Positions 25,101 to 38,300 of a DNA stretch of 64,000 nt are shown piece by piece. The DNA is from Lates calcarifer (lineage: Eukaryota > Chordata > Actinopteri > Centropomidae). Where the stretch lies: positions 23,192,020-23,256,019 of the forward strand of contig NC_066849.1 of assembly GCF_001640805.2 (NCBI RefSeq). The letters run 5' to 3'. The notes below the pieces were generated by a model that was not told where the DNA came from, searched no databases, and saw nothing but the letters and a program-made list of their open reading frames with translations. Each line of letters starts with the position of its first letter. Within the stretch, counting starts at the first letter, position 1. A program made the translations under genes and the position numbers.

Positions 25101-28100
25101 CTCTCTCTCTCTCTCTTTCTCTGACCTCTGAACCCAGATCTGATCAATAACATTGAATAACATTGCTGAATTGAGACTGGGTTAGGAAGAGGATAGGGGC
25201 GATGATGATTGGGTAAGGAGGACAGGGTCTGTGATTAAGGATGAGGTTATTCATGCAAGGCTAGGGATGGATGCAGTTGATCATGATTGTGTTGTGTGGG
25301 GAAACAGTTGTGTCATTCATATAGGACATGAGACCAACAGACACACACAGAGGAACAGTATTTCTACATATGAAATAAAAAGGGCAGTGTGGGGGGCAGT
25401 TGTGACATACAGCCATGGGAGAATGACCAAGGTGCGGGTTGTTTTAACCAAGCATAAGGGTGTATGTGGTTGACTGCAGCTGTTAGGGGGTGCATAGGGT
25501 TGGTTGGTCCTCAGGTGAGGCCATAATGCCGGGGCAGCAACAGTACGAGGAAGGGGGGACGGACGATGGGAGTGAAGTACATGTATGGTACTACCTAGGG
25601 GAGCAGGGGTCTGGGCCGGGGGTAGCAGGGGGAGGATAAGCAGCTAGCAGGTGCCAATTGTCCTCCCCTGGGCTCCGCTGGGCTTTAACAGGGTCATATT
25701 CTGGGCCGACTGAACCCTCACCCTTTTCCATCTGAAGGACACAAGATGCTTACAGTGAGCCCTGTTGGCTAGTAGTCAAACAGCTCAACCATCAGTCAGC
25801 CAGGTGGACTGTTGGTAGGTCAGACATCAACATAGCAGCATAACAAGTAAAGCCAGCCTTTTAACTAACCAATCACACTGCAAAAAAATATCCACTAGTT
25901 TTGTTGAGGATAACGGCATCGGATTGATCCTTGTACTTACTTGTTTTGGGTATTTTCTAAAAGCTACTGAATGTTAAAACTCAATTTTGAGTTAATTTTC
26001 ATTCCACAGAGATCTGAAGTTGGTCTCATACCAGCTAGCATTTCCTTACAGTTTTTGAACAAATCGTATGATTTTTAAGACTCAACACGAGACTAAACAA
26101 CCAAAGTTAAGGTGGATATATTTTTTTCAGTGCTGCTGATTTACCAACCAGTCAGTCAGTTAGTAAGCAAGTGGTCAGTCTGTCAATGTCAGTCCAGGCT
26201 GCACTGTAGGGAGGCGGTCAACTGAGGATATTTCTGACCCTCACTCTACAGTGTGCTCTAATACATGTCTACATATCATCCTGGTGAGCTTTTTAAAGCC
26301 CTTCACAAGTGACCTCCACAACAATCTTCAACACAGTAACAGAGCTGAAAGCAAGCAGCTGCTTCCTGCTTTTTGCAGCAAGACACCAATGTGGTCTTTT
26401 CCTCTGCTGCAGACCTGAACCTCATTTTAACTGGGACTGTGAGATAATCATAAATTTCTACTTGGGAAGAGGTCTTCCAGAAAATCTGAGTGGTCTGATG
26501 AGGTCACTGGAGGAGGGCTGTAATTTCTCACAAAAGCAGAGACAATTGAACACACTGGTAAGAATGCCGCTAAGCTCTGAAAGAGCTGTAAAGTTGAGCA
26601 ACGAATGAGCAGAAAGAAGCTGCAGGCATACAAAGTGTCTCAAGGGAAAAAGATCCTTCTAGTGCAGATAAGAACAAATCTATTAGTATCCAAACCAATT
26701 AACCTGCTGCTGAATCTATCAGAGCTACAGAGTCGGCAAACAACATGAAACCCAGGAGAGCCCTCTGGGTTCTTTTGTGATTAACTCCCTCTAATCTAAT
26801 TAGGAAAAAAAAGACAGAAAGATACTGAAATTCCTTCAACAGATCTGAATAAACTGCATTGCATATACAGCATATTAACATCAATACACCCTTTTCAACC
26901 CAATGAGACCATCTTGTGTAGTTCTATCAATTCAACAAACAAATTACTCACACTAACGAAATAGGATCTATTTTGCATGATGTGCTTTGAGCCCTCCCTT
27001 GCCATAATGCAAAGGATTTTTATGATCTGCAAGTCTACAGTTTGTTTCTGCTCATAAAGTTTGTGGGATGGAACCTACATAAATATTATTAGTACGTTGG
27101 AATACACACTTAGTTGCCAGTTTATTAGGTACACCTAGCCAAAACCAACCACCCTCTCATAAATCCTACCGTCACAAATATTCTTATGTTCAGTTCTTGA
27201 TGAAGACACACCACAAACTACAACATGACCATACAGTTGCATCAAGCTGAAGGTAAGATTTACTATATTAGACTCCACTGGTTTTTTCAAGGTGTATAAA
27301 CAGGCAACTAAAAGTAATGTAAACCATTAGAAACAATAAACATAGCCTATTTTTTAAAATATGGTAGCAACATTCCCAAGCAAGTGCCTCACAACCATAC
27401 AAACTAGCTTTCTATACATAATCGTAGAGATAAAGATATGCATGCAGCAAAAATAGCTTTTAAATGAGTCTAAAATGCAATACAATGATCTTGGACAGTT
27501 CAATATAAGCAAAATTACAGACGAGAAAAAAGTAAAATTTGTTGACGTTCACTTGTCTAGACTTTCCAAGATCAAGGAATTATTTTTGGCTTATGGTCTT
27601 TCCCCTTCACCAAAGAGAGCTCACACTATTGTTAGAATTTCCCTCACAGGCTGTTTATAGTGATATCTGTTATGACAGCACAAGATCTTCAAGTCATCAG
27701 TCTAAAATAGCTGTGACAATAACACAGCTGTCTGTCATGCTTCTAACAGGACAGCATCATGCTGCTGTGTGAGGCAGCCCAGACCAGTCCAAGAGTCTGT
27801 CATGCAGCTGTGGTGGGATTGTCGGTCTTGTTCTGTGGGTCTGCTGAAACCATGCAGGTGGACAACCCTGAGGTGGGGAGGCTGTTCTCAAGTGGTGAAA
27901 CCAGTCTGAGGGCGTTCGGCTGGGAATACATCAAGAAGATGGACATGCTGTAGATAAAAGGGGTGGTTTGATGGGCTGCACCATGCGACTGATTGATGTG
28001 TCATTTTAAAATGAGCGTGGCATGCCAGACTGTGGCTGTATGACAAGACCATTAGCTGATGGCCAGGAGGCAGGTCTGACCAGGTGCTCTGATAATGCAG

Positions 28101-31100
28101 ATGCAGAACATTACAGTCTGAGATTATGACTCAAGATCCCAAATAGCAGTATAATTAGTGCCAGGGGAACAGTCAAAATTAAGTCAATGAGGATTTCACA
28201 TTCATTCATTCACTCATTCATTCGTCTCTTCATGCAGTGGGGGGAGTAATGAGAGTATCATGCTATAGCAGGCAGGAAGTGGTGGAGGTCTGAGAACACA
28301 TTCTTTATGTCAGCCTTTCACTAAAATGCAACACATGCAGCAGCAGAAATACTTTATGTCACATTCTTCTGCACTGTCTCGGACCCCAAAAAGCCCTAAA
28401 TACATGTTTAACTCCCAATCACAGAGAATGCTGATTGGCTTGTCCAGGGCATGCAGTCACAGACATGAAACAAAAGGCGAGTTCCAACACTAACAGCACA
28501 CATCACAGCAGTAAGCGCACTGCCAGTGTTAGAAACAGGCCTAAGTAGGACTACATCAAGTCCAGACCTGGGAGAAAGAACATTTCAGTATTGTATGAAT
28601 GCTCATAAAGAGGAGTGCTTATTTCATACAGCAATGTTTCTACATTTTAGGAATACTCTCTGACATAAAAGCAAGTATATTTTAGACATAATCAGCACTG
28701 TCTGAGAAAATGGTCCAAAGCGACAATGACAACATCATCACTTTCAAAATGGCGACCACTGAGCTCCTCCATCATCTTGGGGAAGAGGCAGTAGCCTGAA
28801 AGTGCCAAATCGGGTGGATATGGCTAGTGCTGGACGAGTTCAAATACATATTCAGTGCATGACTGCACAAAGGCAGATGTTGTCCATTTTCTCAGACAGT
28901 GCTGACTTGCAACTTTCAATTACCCCAAACAGAAATACCCAAAAAGTTAATAACGTCAAACAAAGAGATGAACTGCACAAACGTATCACCCCTTGTATGT
29001 TAGTATATATGTAATATACATTTTTCATTATTTTCCTAAATTCTACATACATGATTAGTTGATAAGTTGAGAAAATAACTGTTAGTTGCAGCCCCAAAAT
29101 ACACAGTTTCAAACAAATGGAGGAGAAACCAAATTTAAAGACAGCACCATCAGCACAGGGAAAAAGGACAAGCCAGTATTGATGGCTGACTATTCAAAAT
29201 ATACAGATTCCTCCTAAAATCTAATAATATAGAAACATCGTTCTTGAATAAAGCACTCCTGGGATACTTGTTTTATTTGAATTGATCTTTAGATGGATTT
29301 TAAGCCCAGGGCTGAATCAGTCTCATCTCCTCTACCTAATTTTGCCCAGCTGGCTCTTGGCTCTGGACAGAGGCTGCAGAGCGATGAAGTCATCACCTAT
29401 TGCCACGCGGTTGGAATACATCTACACCAGGAGCGAACACAGAGTGGACAGGAGGAAGAACACACAAAGACACACAGAGAGGTTAGAAATCAAGCTTTCA
29501 TACACACAATTCATACTGAACCCACTCTCAAAATCACACACACACACGTAGAAAGACAAAACCGGACAAAGGTTAGAGCAGAAACAACAAACACCACATA
29601 GGAATGTGATTTTTTTTTTCTGAGAAACAAGAGGAGAGTTTTGAAAAGAGGAAGTTATAAGCTAAAACATAAACAGTCTCCAGCTGGACAAATCAATACA
29701 ATAACAGTGTGGGTCTGCTGAGAGGTGACCATGCACAGTTGTGTGTTTGGCTATACGTCTGTGCATACTGGATTGGAGGGAAGTCATGCGGCGTGTGTAA
29801 GCAATTTAACACCATGCTGTTCGTGTAAAGCAGTGGGTTACAGACGCTGAGAAAATAATGAACTATTTAAACAACGTGACACAAAGAACATTTTCTCGCT
29901 CTGTCTAGAATTTGGGTTACCTTGACATTTTAGCTTATTTCCTCCCTTCAGGGTCTTGTCGCGTTACAGGAAATATAATTTCCATTTTTGTGATACAAGT
30001 AGGAATAAGTATTAAATCTAACACTGCACACAGAAGACAGTTTAACTACTGGAATGCACTTGGCCTTCCCTGTGCCATTTCATTACTTTTAATGAGTTTT
30101 ACTTTTGAGACTGGGCCTGCAGAGCCTCTAGAAAAGTTAACATAAGCTTAAAAGATGCTCTAAAGATTCTGATTCCACTGTAACATTTTTCTGATGATTG
30201 ATTTCTTTATGGCCTTTTGTAGAAAGTTGCCCTCCATACCTGACATCAAAATGTCTGACTTCTTCCTCTATTCCTGTCTTTGTCTTTCAACTTTATTTAA
30301 ATCATGAATTCATCTTGACACAAAGGATGTAATCTTGGCAAGAGTCACAAAGCCACAGTTAGCTAAATTAATGCAGTCTGTGAGTGGATCCAACTCACAC
30401 ACCCAAGATGACCACATTTGTTATTGAGAGTAGAGATAAGCAAAGAGGAAAACAAATCTGCTATTGTCAGAGTAGCTACAGCAGAGTGAATACCTTGGAA
30501 AAATGCAGGACAGCACAGAAACAATATTTAACTAAAACAGTAATTTGAGAACTGCTGTGACCAAGAATGACTACAATGCACCTTGGAGTCAGTTCAGCAG
30601 GGTGAAAAGCACAGAAACCTGGACAAGTCTCTTTAAATCTCAGCCAATTTGAAATAGAACCTGTACTTTTTTACAAAAGACAGAATAATCCACTTTAGAA
30701 GAATGGCTGGTCTTCTTTACAAAAGGTTCCCAGACTAAAAAATTCTTTTCTGATCGTACACTTTTACATTCACCCACTCATCTCTGTGTTACCTGACTCT
30801 TCTGGGTGCTGGTGGGCTGCAGATGTCTGTAGAAGACCTTCTTCACCACATCAGGAAAGAGGCAAGTTATGACGATGATGATGATAGCGAACCAGGCTGA
30901 ACCACTGGACAGCAGCTGCACAAATACAAAGTACATGTCCTGGGTGTGGAGGAACGGCCTGTAGGAAGATGGAGGGAAAACAGTGGTTACATACAGAAGG
31001 GGAAAATAATCATGTTTTATTCTCCTTATCAATGGTGGAAAACATCTACATGTTGGTTTGTCTTAAGCTGAAGCTTTTCAAAACAGCAATATAGGTGGGT

Positions 31101-32275
31101 GGCCAGGCTCAGCTCAGTTTGCCCTGTTTGCTGTAAATTCAGGTCGCATTGGCAGTTTGACTTCTGCTCTCAGAATGATTTTATTATTCCCAGACAGCAC
31201 AGAATTAGAGGACCTGTAGAGATGTCAGACCACAAATATCAATTATGGTCCAATTCTAACAGGACGGCTCCCACAAGTCTGAGAGTTGACGGGACTGGAT
31301 AAAGTGGTTAAGATTGATCTGATCAATCCAACACACTCCCAGATAATCGCAGCTGATTCTAACAAATCCTCAGTGAGTAATCTACCGAGTGACAAGACTG
31401 ACAAATCTGGTGTAAATCAGCCTTTTTCCATCCTCAGCACTGGACTAGTAACGAAAAGTGTGCTCATTGCAAGCCAATTGCACAAAATATTGTGGATTAA
31501 AGTAAAGTAAATATGAGCTTGACTAAATTTCAATGAGCAACTTGTGTTTGAGGATTTTTTTTCAAAGCACCTACTCTGAATTTGACATAACTGGAGTATA
31601 AATAAACATGATCAAACCCTAAGAAAAAAAGTTTATTTGCTCTTTTTTACAGCATCTCTGGAGAAGTGACTGAAACATGTTGCTAATTAACTGATAGATA
31701 CCGACTGAAGTGAGGAGCAAAGTCTTTACCACAGTCTGTTGAAAAGAGGTTGGCAGAGAACCAGACAAAAATATGGGATTCTCTCAGAGGCAGAGTCGCA
31801 TGGTGCCTTGAGATACAAAGACAATTTGTCTGTTGTCTTCCTATACAGGCATTTAAAGTCACATGAAACTCACTGCAGATAAAATATTAGCTGAAAGACA
31901 TTTATGACTGATGGAAGCTAGTTTACATAAAGTTCATATTCGACTTGCAGACTGCAAATATGTATTTAATGCTTATTTAGTACAACCAGAGTTTATGCAT
32001 TTTATCATTCTGCTGCATGGCCATTACAGAGTATGTTCTAACAAATGCAAGGATCTCAATTTATAGGTGTTACAGAGGCTTTTGTTCAAGCTTTAAAGCA
32101 GTGTCTTGTACAACAGCAAAATATGTGAACGGTGTAAGAAGCTGTTCTCACCAGATGATGCCTCCATAGAAGAGAGAGAAGATGAAGTAGAAGGCAATCG
32201 AACCCCATGTCACAAAATGGTTCATCCACGTCCAGAAATGAGTCTCTAAAGCAAGCTGTCGTCACGCGCATGCAC

Positions 32276-32314
<39 letters not shown>

Positions 32315-35300
32315 TATACACACACACACACATAGGAAGAGAAGGAAATGAAAACTAGGTATAAAACACTGAGGGGATGGGTAAGGCATCAATAAACTAC
32401 AGCAATCTGCCTCAGTGCTGTAAAAGACACCTTGACCCCAACCTGTGACAAATAATCTTGTCCTACAAATGGCCACTGACATCATCCTAATACTTCACAA
32501 CATACTGTATTTCATACAGGGACTGAAGCAATAAAAGTGTGTCCCTATGGACCTTAACATGATACCCAGCTTTCGCTAATGCACACAGTAACCATCATCT
32601 TAAAGCTGCACTAAGCATATTTTGACCACTAAAGAGAACACACAATGAGCTTCCAACTGAAGATGTATTTCTTCCCATCGCGTGATGTAAGCCCAATACG
32701 CATTTGCCATTTGCCATTGATTTAGTTTCCTGACTTCTGAGAAAAGTACTGAACTATTTAGTTTGCTACAAATTTGCAATGACTAATTTGGGTCTCTGCT
32801 GTTCAGTACTGCAATCTGGAAACAGCTGACATTACAGTTTAAAACATTTAACACTCCAAATGATACCATAGGAATACAGTAAGTATAAAATGATGTCAGT
32901 AAAAATGGTAATAATATCAGTATATGCCAATAAAAAAAAGGTTACTCTGAAGTCATGAAATAGTAGGTAACAGAATTTGTAAAAGAGTAGACCATTGTGT
33001 TGTGAAGGCATAAGATTAGGTGTAATGTACCTTTAATGTGACAGTGATGACCATGACGGTAAAGACCAGCGTTCCAAAAGTCCAGTTTCCAAACATCTAT
33101 AAAACATAAAACGGTAAAACAGTCAACACTATAACGCAACAAAGGAGAATACTACACAGGGAAATACTGCCTGTGTTGACATGCATGGACCCAATTAATG
33201 GCAATATAATGATATGTTAACATATTGTAATATAAAGTATCATGGTTTACATACAACTTTGATACCTCACAATGTCTTCCTCCTGTAACAGTGAACTAGT
33301 AAACACAATGTTACCTCTGCCTCTTTGACTCTATGACCATTACTGCCATACAAATAATTCACAAAGAAAAACCTATGACATTTTGCTGATACTTGATACT
33401 TAAAACTGTTCAAAACGACCCACAAATCTGAATAAAAGCTGTGAGTCAGGACAGGCTGGACAAGGTGTGCAGAGAGATAACCTCTACAAGACACCAGCCT
33501 CAGTTAACAAGTTGTGTGGTATTACGGTGCCTAAAATTAGGCCCTGCCCTCTGACTGTGTGACTGCCGCTGGTAGGTCCACCGCTTGCTATGAGAATCAC
33601 TCTACTTAGAGCCTGAAACCGGTCAGGGACATTATTTTGTTGCCAGCCAATTCAAGACCCTGCTGGAGTCTGAGCACTGAAAACTAATAGTGAGTGGCAA
33701 ATGATGTATCCACAGAGACACTCAGGGGAGCAGACAACATTAAAGGAATATTGTTCAAGTTCTAGTTTATTTATCACAATTAAAAAACAAAAAGTTTTTA
33801 CCAAAGTCCTTAGACTCTGCTCTGTGTTTCGCTTTGTTAATCTCCTTAAACCATCATGTTTTAACTCACTAGAGATGACTACACAGACTTTTCAAGAACT
33901 AGCCTTGGTTATCAAGAATTATTATCAATAATCAAGTTAAATTGACGCAGCAGTGTGGGAAACAAATTCTCTCTGCCTCTGTCAGCTCATGTGACAAATC
34001 TACAACAACACAGAATGAGCATACAATCAAAGCTATATATTCACAGATGATGATAATCTATTTGTGAGTGTCTATGGCTTGTTACAGGAATGAGTATGTT
34101 TTTCAACAGAGAGTATTTGAGCAAGAGCCATGGAACTGTGAACTGAACACACAATAAATTTTCAAGACAAAATGAAGGAGTCAAGTCCAATTACAATTCA
34201 AATCATACAGCCATCATACTGCTCATTTCAAGGTTTAAACGATGAAAACTAAATTTGTGCTGTGTTTTGTGACTCAACACAGTGCAATACAGCACAATAC
34301 TGCGTATTAGGAAGTATGAAAATTCACCCTTTCCTACCATCATGACTATCAATACAAAGACGTGATGAGGAATTGTCTTGATAGTCCTCTCATTAACCCC
34401 CCAAAGAGACATGCATTCAACTGTAGAGCAGACTCTTACCAGCTGCCTGTTAGCTCGCAAGATCTGAGGACATGCACAGCGTGAAAGCAGAGGGGAAAAA
34501 AGAGTAATCAACAAAAGATAGAAGAAAATGACAAGCAAAAGAGAGAGCAAGAGGAATGAGTGCTTTCTGAAATACCAAACATCAGACAAGATATGCAGCA
34601 GGAAAGAAAATAGAAGGAAACTGTTTTTTGTGAAGAACCAGAGACGCAGAAGATAAGAGGAAAAGAAAATGACAAGAGCTTCCTTGTTAATAAGTGAATG
34701 ACATACAGTACATGCTCAAACTGTAACAGAGGTTGTACACAGAAAAGGCTGTTAAACAGAGAGACAGAATGAAGGAGAATAGAGCCAGATCAAGGGAAGA
34801 AGTGACTGCTCAAGTACCAGCAGGCAACTAGTCACATCAGTATCAATAATTCATTATAACATGGACACACAAAAACAGTCATCTTGCATTTTTTACCGCC
34901 TACCATTTATACCTATGAAGCAACATTTACCTAATATAATAAACCCTCCCTCTCACACACACACCTGTCCATTGCCCATGAGTGTAGTGTCTTCCCCCAT
35001 CAGGATGTATGATCCAAAGAAGAAGACAAAGGCGTGACAGAAGCCCAACAGAGTCCAGTACAGGAACGTCCGAAAAGACAGCAGAGAGTTCTTGCTGATG
35101 TCCCTGTAGGATACAAACCAATATGTCGTGTCAAAAGTCATGTTCACATTTCACTATGATTAATAATTTGCAGTGTGATTCAGAAAAAACAAATTAATGA
35201 ATCATGGTCCAAACACTATGCACATGGCAACAAATCTTAATCAAATGTTGCATAAAATCTTTGCTAAAAAAGCAGCAGGGAATTTGTGCAGGTATTTAAA

Positions 35301-38300
35301 GCAGTTAAACATACTGATACTTTTAAGTCATAAAACTGACCAAAACAGGTTCCCACACACAAACAGCAGCCTTACCTGTACAGGCCAGGTTTATTCTGCA
35401 GAACGTGCGGATGGACCAGCTGTTCAAACAGACTGTACACGAGGATGGGCAGCGAGGTAAAGCAGATGTTGTACAGTGTCAGGTAAACACTGTCGTACAG
35501 AGTCTGGGATGGACAGAGACAGCGTTTCACTCAACACAAACTTATTAGCTAAAACTGATATTCCTAGCATCTCACCTAACTTGAAAATAACACACAGGAA
35601 AGTATACAAGGAAAAAAACATAATGGAGGCAACATGTGCATGAGACATATTATTGACAAATTACAGGTTATAAAGTGGCATAGTGTCCCTCTGTATCTCT
35701 ACACTGTATACAGTTTAAGTAATGTCTCAGGACTGACATCATCCTTGTCTAGGACCAAAGTAATAACCTTAATAACAGGCTAAAGCTTTGCTAACTGACT
35801 CAGCGCCAATACTAGTTTGATAAATCACTTAACAAACATTAATTCCCAAGTTCCAAGGCTATCACATAAAAGTTTGAAGAATTTATATACAAACTCAGCG
35901 ATTCACTATTTTGATGTGACAGAAACTCAAAATTATCTAATCTCAATGAAGTTCTTGCTTCTTGGGCCTTTTGAAACTTATGCATGATATAAAATTAAAG
36001 GTGTAATATGCAGGATTTGTCGAGAAAGAGACACAGAGACGAAGAGAGGAGAGCAGTAGTGGTCGACTGTGCTAGAGAGTGATTGAGGAGAGGGAGTGGT
36101 GTTAGCGAGAACAAAGCAGTTAATCAGAGAAATTAAAGGCTATTTTCTGATTGACTGTCACAGCAGTAATGTTCTAGAGTACAAATGACCACGCCCACAC
36201 CTCTGCACAACCCTGCATGAAGCTACCACGTTGCCAATTTAGAATGAATGCAGCCCAAGCTCAGCCCCACCCTCTGTCGAACAGGCACACAGACCTGCAG
36301 TTCACACTGACAGAGATCGAGGATGGAGACGGAGACATCAATGTAACCTGGTCGCTTTGTTTTTATAGTGAGTCCCAGGAGCAGCCCAGAAACATCCCAA
36401 ACACAGCAAAATGAGAAGAAAAAATACAGGTAGAGGGCATAGTCTCTGCAGATAAATACACCGCCACATGCTTGTAGGTCATATGTCATAACTGAGAAGG
36501 ATTATTTTTGCATGAGTCTATGCAAATTCCAGCATATTATACCTTTAAAAATGGAAATCAATCTGGATATCAAACAGACTTTTCCCAAAATTAGTTTTTG
36601 AAAGAAAACCACCTGTATTTAGGAGTGCACTCAATGAAGTAAAATTGACTAAATGAAGGAGTGTTTCACATCAAAGCCAGGAACAACACAACACAATGAA
36701 AAAGTGACATGAAAAACTGAAAGATATGGAGCGATAAAGAGACTTACTTGTTGTGAAAACAAACAGAAGAACTGGTATAAAAACTGGGGCGTGATAAAAC
36801 ACACATTCTAGAAAAGACAGTGAAGGAGAGAAATGTTAAAAACACTGCAGTGAAAAGAGACATGACTGAACACAGTCTTGTTAACAGTAGATGTAAAAGC
36901 TATCAAGGGGTCGGTATGACAGGGAGATCTGAATAAGCAAAACCTGAAAATGAGCATCATGTATCACTGAAAACCTCTTTCTGAGCTCACAGAATGTATC
37001 TAAATCAAGACAGTAAGAATTCAAAACTCTGTAACTGCAGCCTTTTCTTACCTTGTAGAAAAAGTACTGTACAAGCGTAGCTATTCGAATGTAATAGAAG
37101 TGACCGTGGACCAGCAGGAGTTTAGCCAGGAACTTAAACCTGGCAATTGCATAGTCACTGTTTCTCACGGCCTGACGACCCTCCTTCCCCATGATACCTA
37201 AAGGCACATGCAAACATTACAGATGCAGAATAAAAATACAGATGAGTTTGAGATAATATTCAGTGTGTGTGTGTGTGTGTGTTTACCTATGCCCACATGG
37301 GCTTCCTGTATCATACTGACATCATTGGCTCCATCCCCAATAGCTAAGGTGATGGGTTTCTCTGGAGATGTTTTTATAAGACGTACCACCTGGACAGAAC
37401 ACAGCAAACACAGGGCAAGAATAAGGGCTTGGAGTCTCCAAAAATTCTCTTGAAACATTAATAGTGAATTAGTTCCGGGGGTGAGGTGGTTTTGTATGTG
37501 TGGGCCAAACACAGGTACCTTAGCTTTCTGCAGTGGGGCCATGCGGCAGCACAGCACAGCTGAACAGTTTTTACACACTTCCATAAAGAGCTTCTCGTGT
37601 TCCCTCAACGCTAAAGACAGACTGGCCCCATCCACAACTAATCCATGCTGTATGACATGGTCCTCTTTTATCCTGGGAACAAATGGAGAGGGAGAGAGTC
37701 AGAAAAGAACAGGATGGAGGAGGAGAGGGATAAGAACAGAACAGAGAGCGCTACTGTACTACTAACTACCACCTAATGCCCTTACAGAATTCACTGTTAG
37801 TCCATTCACCGGCACATTTATTTGTTACATAGATAATTTGTTTTACTACGCAATGTGTTACAGATACTTACAGTTTGTATTTTACAGATTCATAATTTCT
37901 GAGCACTTTTGCGCTGTGTCAGTCTCAGGTGTTTTTGTTTATGCAAAGTATTTTGTAGGACCCAACAACGGAATTTTAATATTTGGGTTTTTCAGTTTCA
38001 GGGCAAGACTATTCTGGCAGCAAACATATAAACATAGCATTTTAATCACTATAGCAATCACTCTTCCTTTGCTTTTGTTTAATCGACCACAGCATTTAAC
38101 CAATCAACTCCTGATTTTATGCTATGTCTTATGAAACGGCAGCATTTTCAGCCTTTATTATTTTATTATTTACTTTAATGGCTAAAAACACAAGATCAGT
38201 CCAGACTGTTTTACACTGATGAAAACAATAACAAGAAGATATTAATTAAATGAATAGTATCCAAATAAAACCAAAGTCACTATCTAATATTTACAGAGCT

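Larger units (their letters stand above)
22180..30792 (-). other. atp11b: atp11b intron 28 (8.6 kb, holds candidate alternative exons)
   Basis: Besides AT-rich filler it holds a purine-rich block next to exon 29 (22185-22380, the acceptor's pyrimidine tract), candidate exons 29b (25595-25731) and 29a (29336-29421), a G-rich plus strand at 25180-25640, a (CT) run at 25099-25115, a dispersed-repeat fragment at 27109-27215, a GC-richer open stretch at 27759-27953, and ATTC repeats at 28201-28222. Confidence 0.75.

Noticed and set aside
25231..25473. 80-codon plus-strand open frame
   Set aside because: G-rich intron sequence with no resemblance to a protein family and no splice partner.
37208..37765. 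Plus-strand open frames opposite exons 20 and 21
   Set aside because: Antisense shadows of strongly conserved minus-strand exons.
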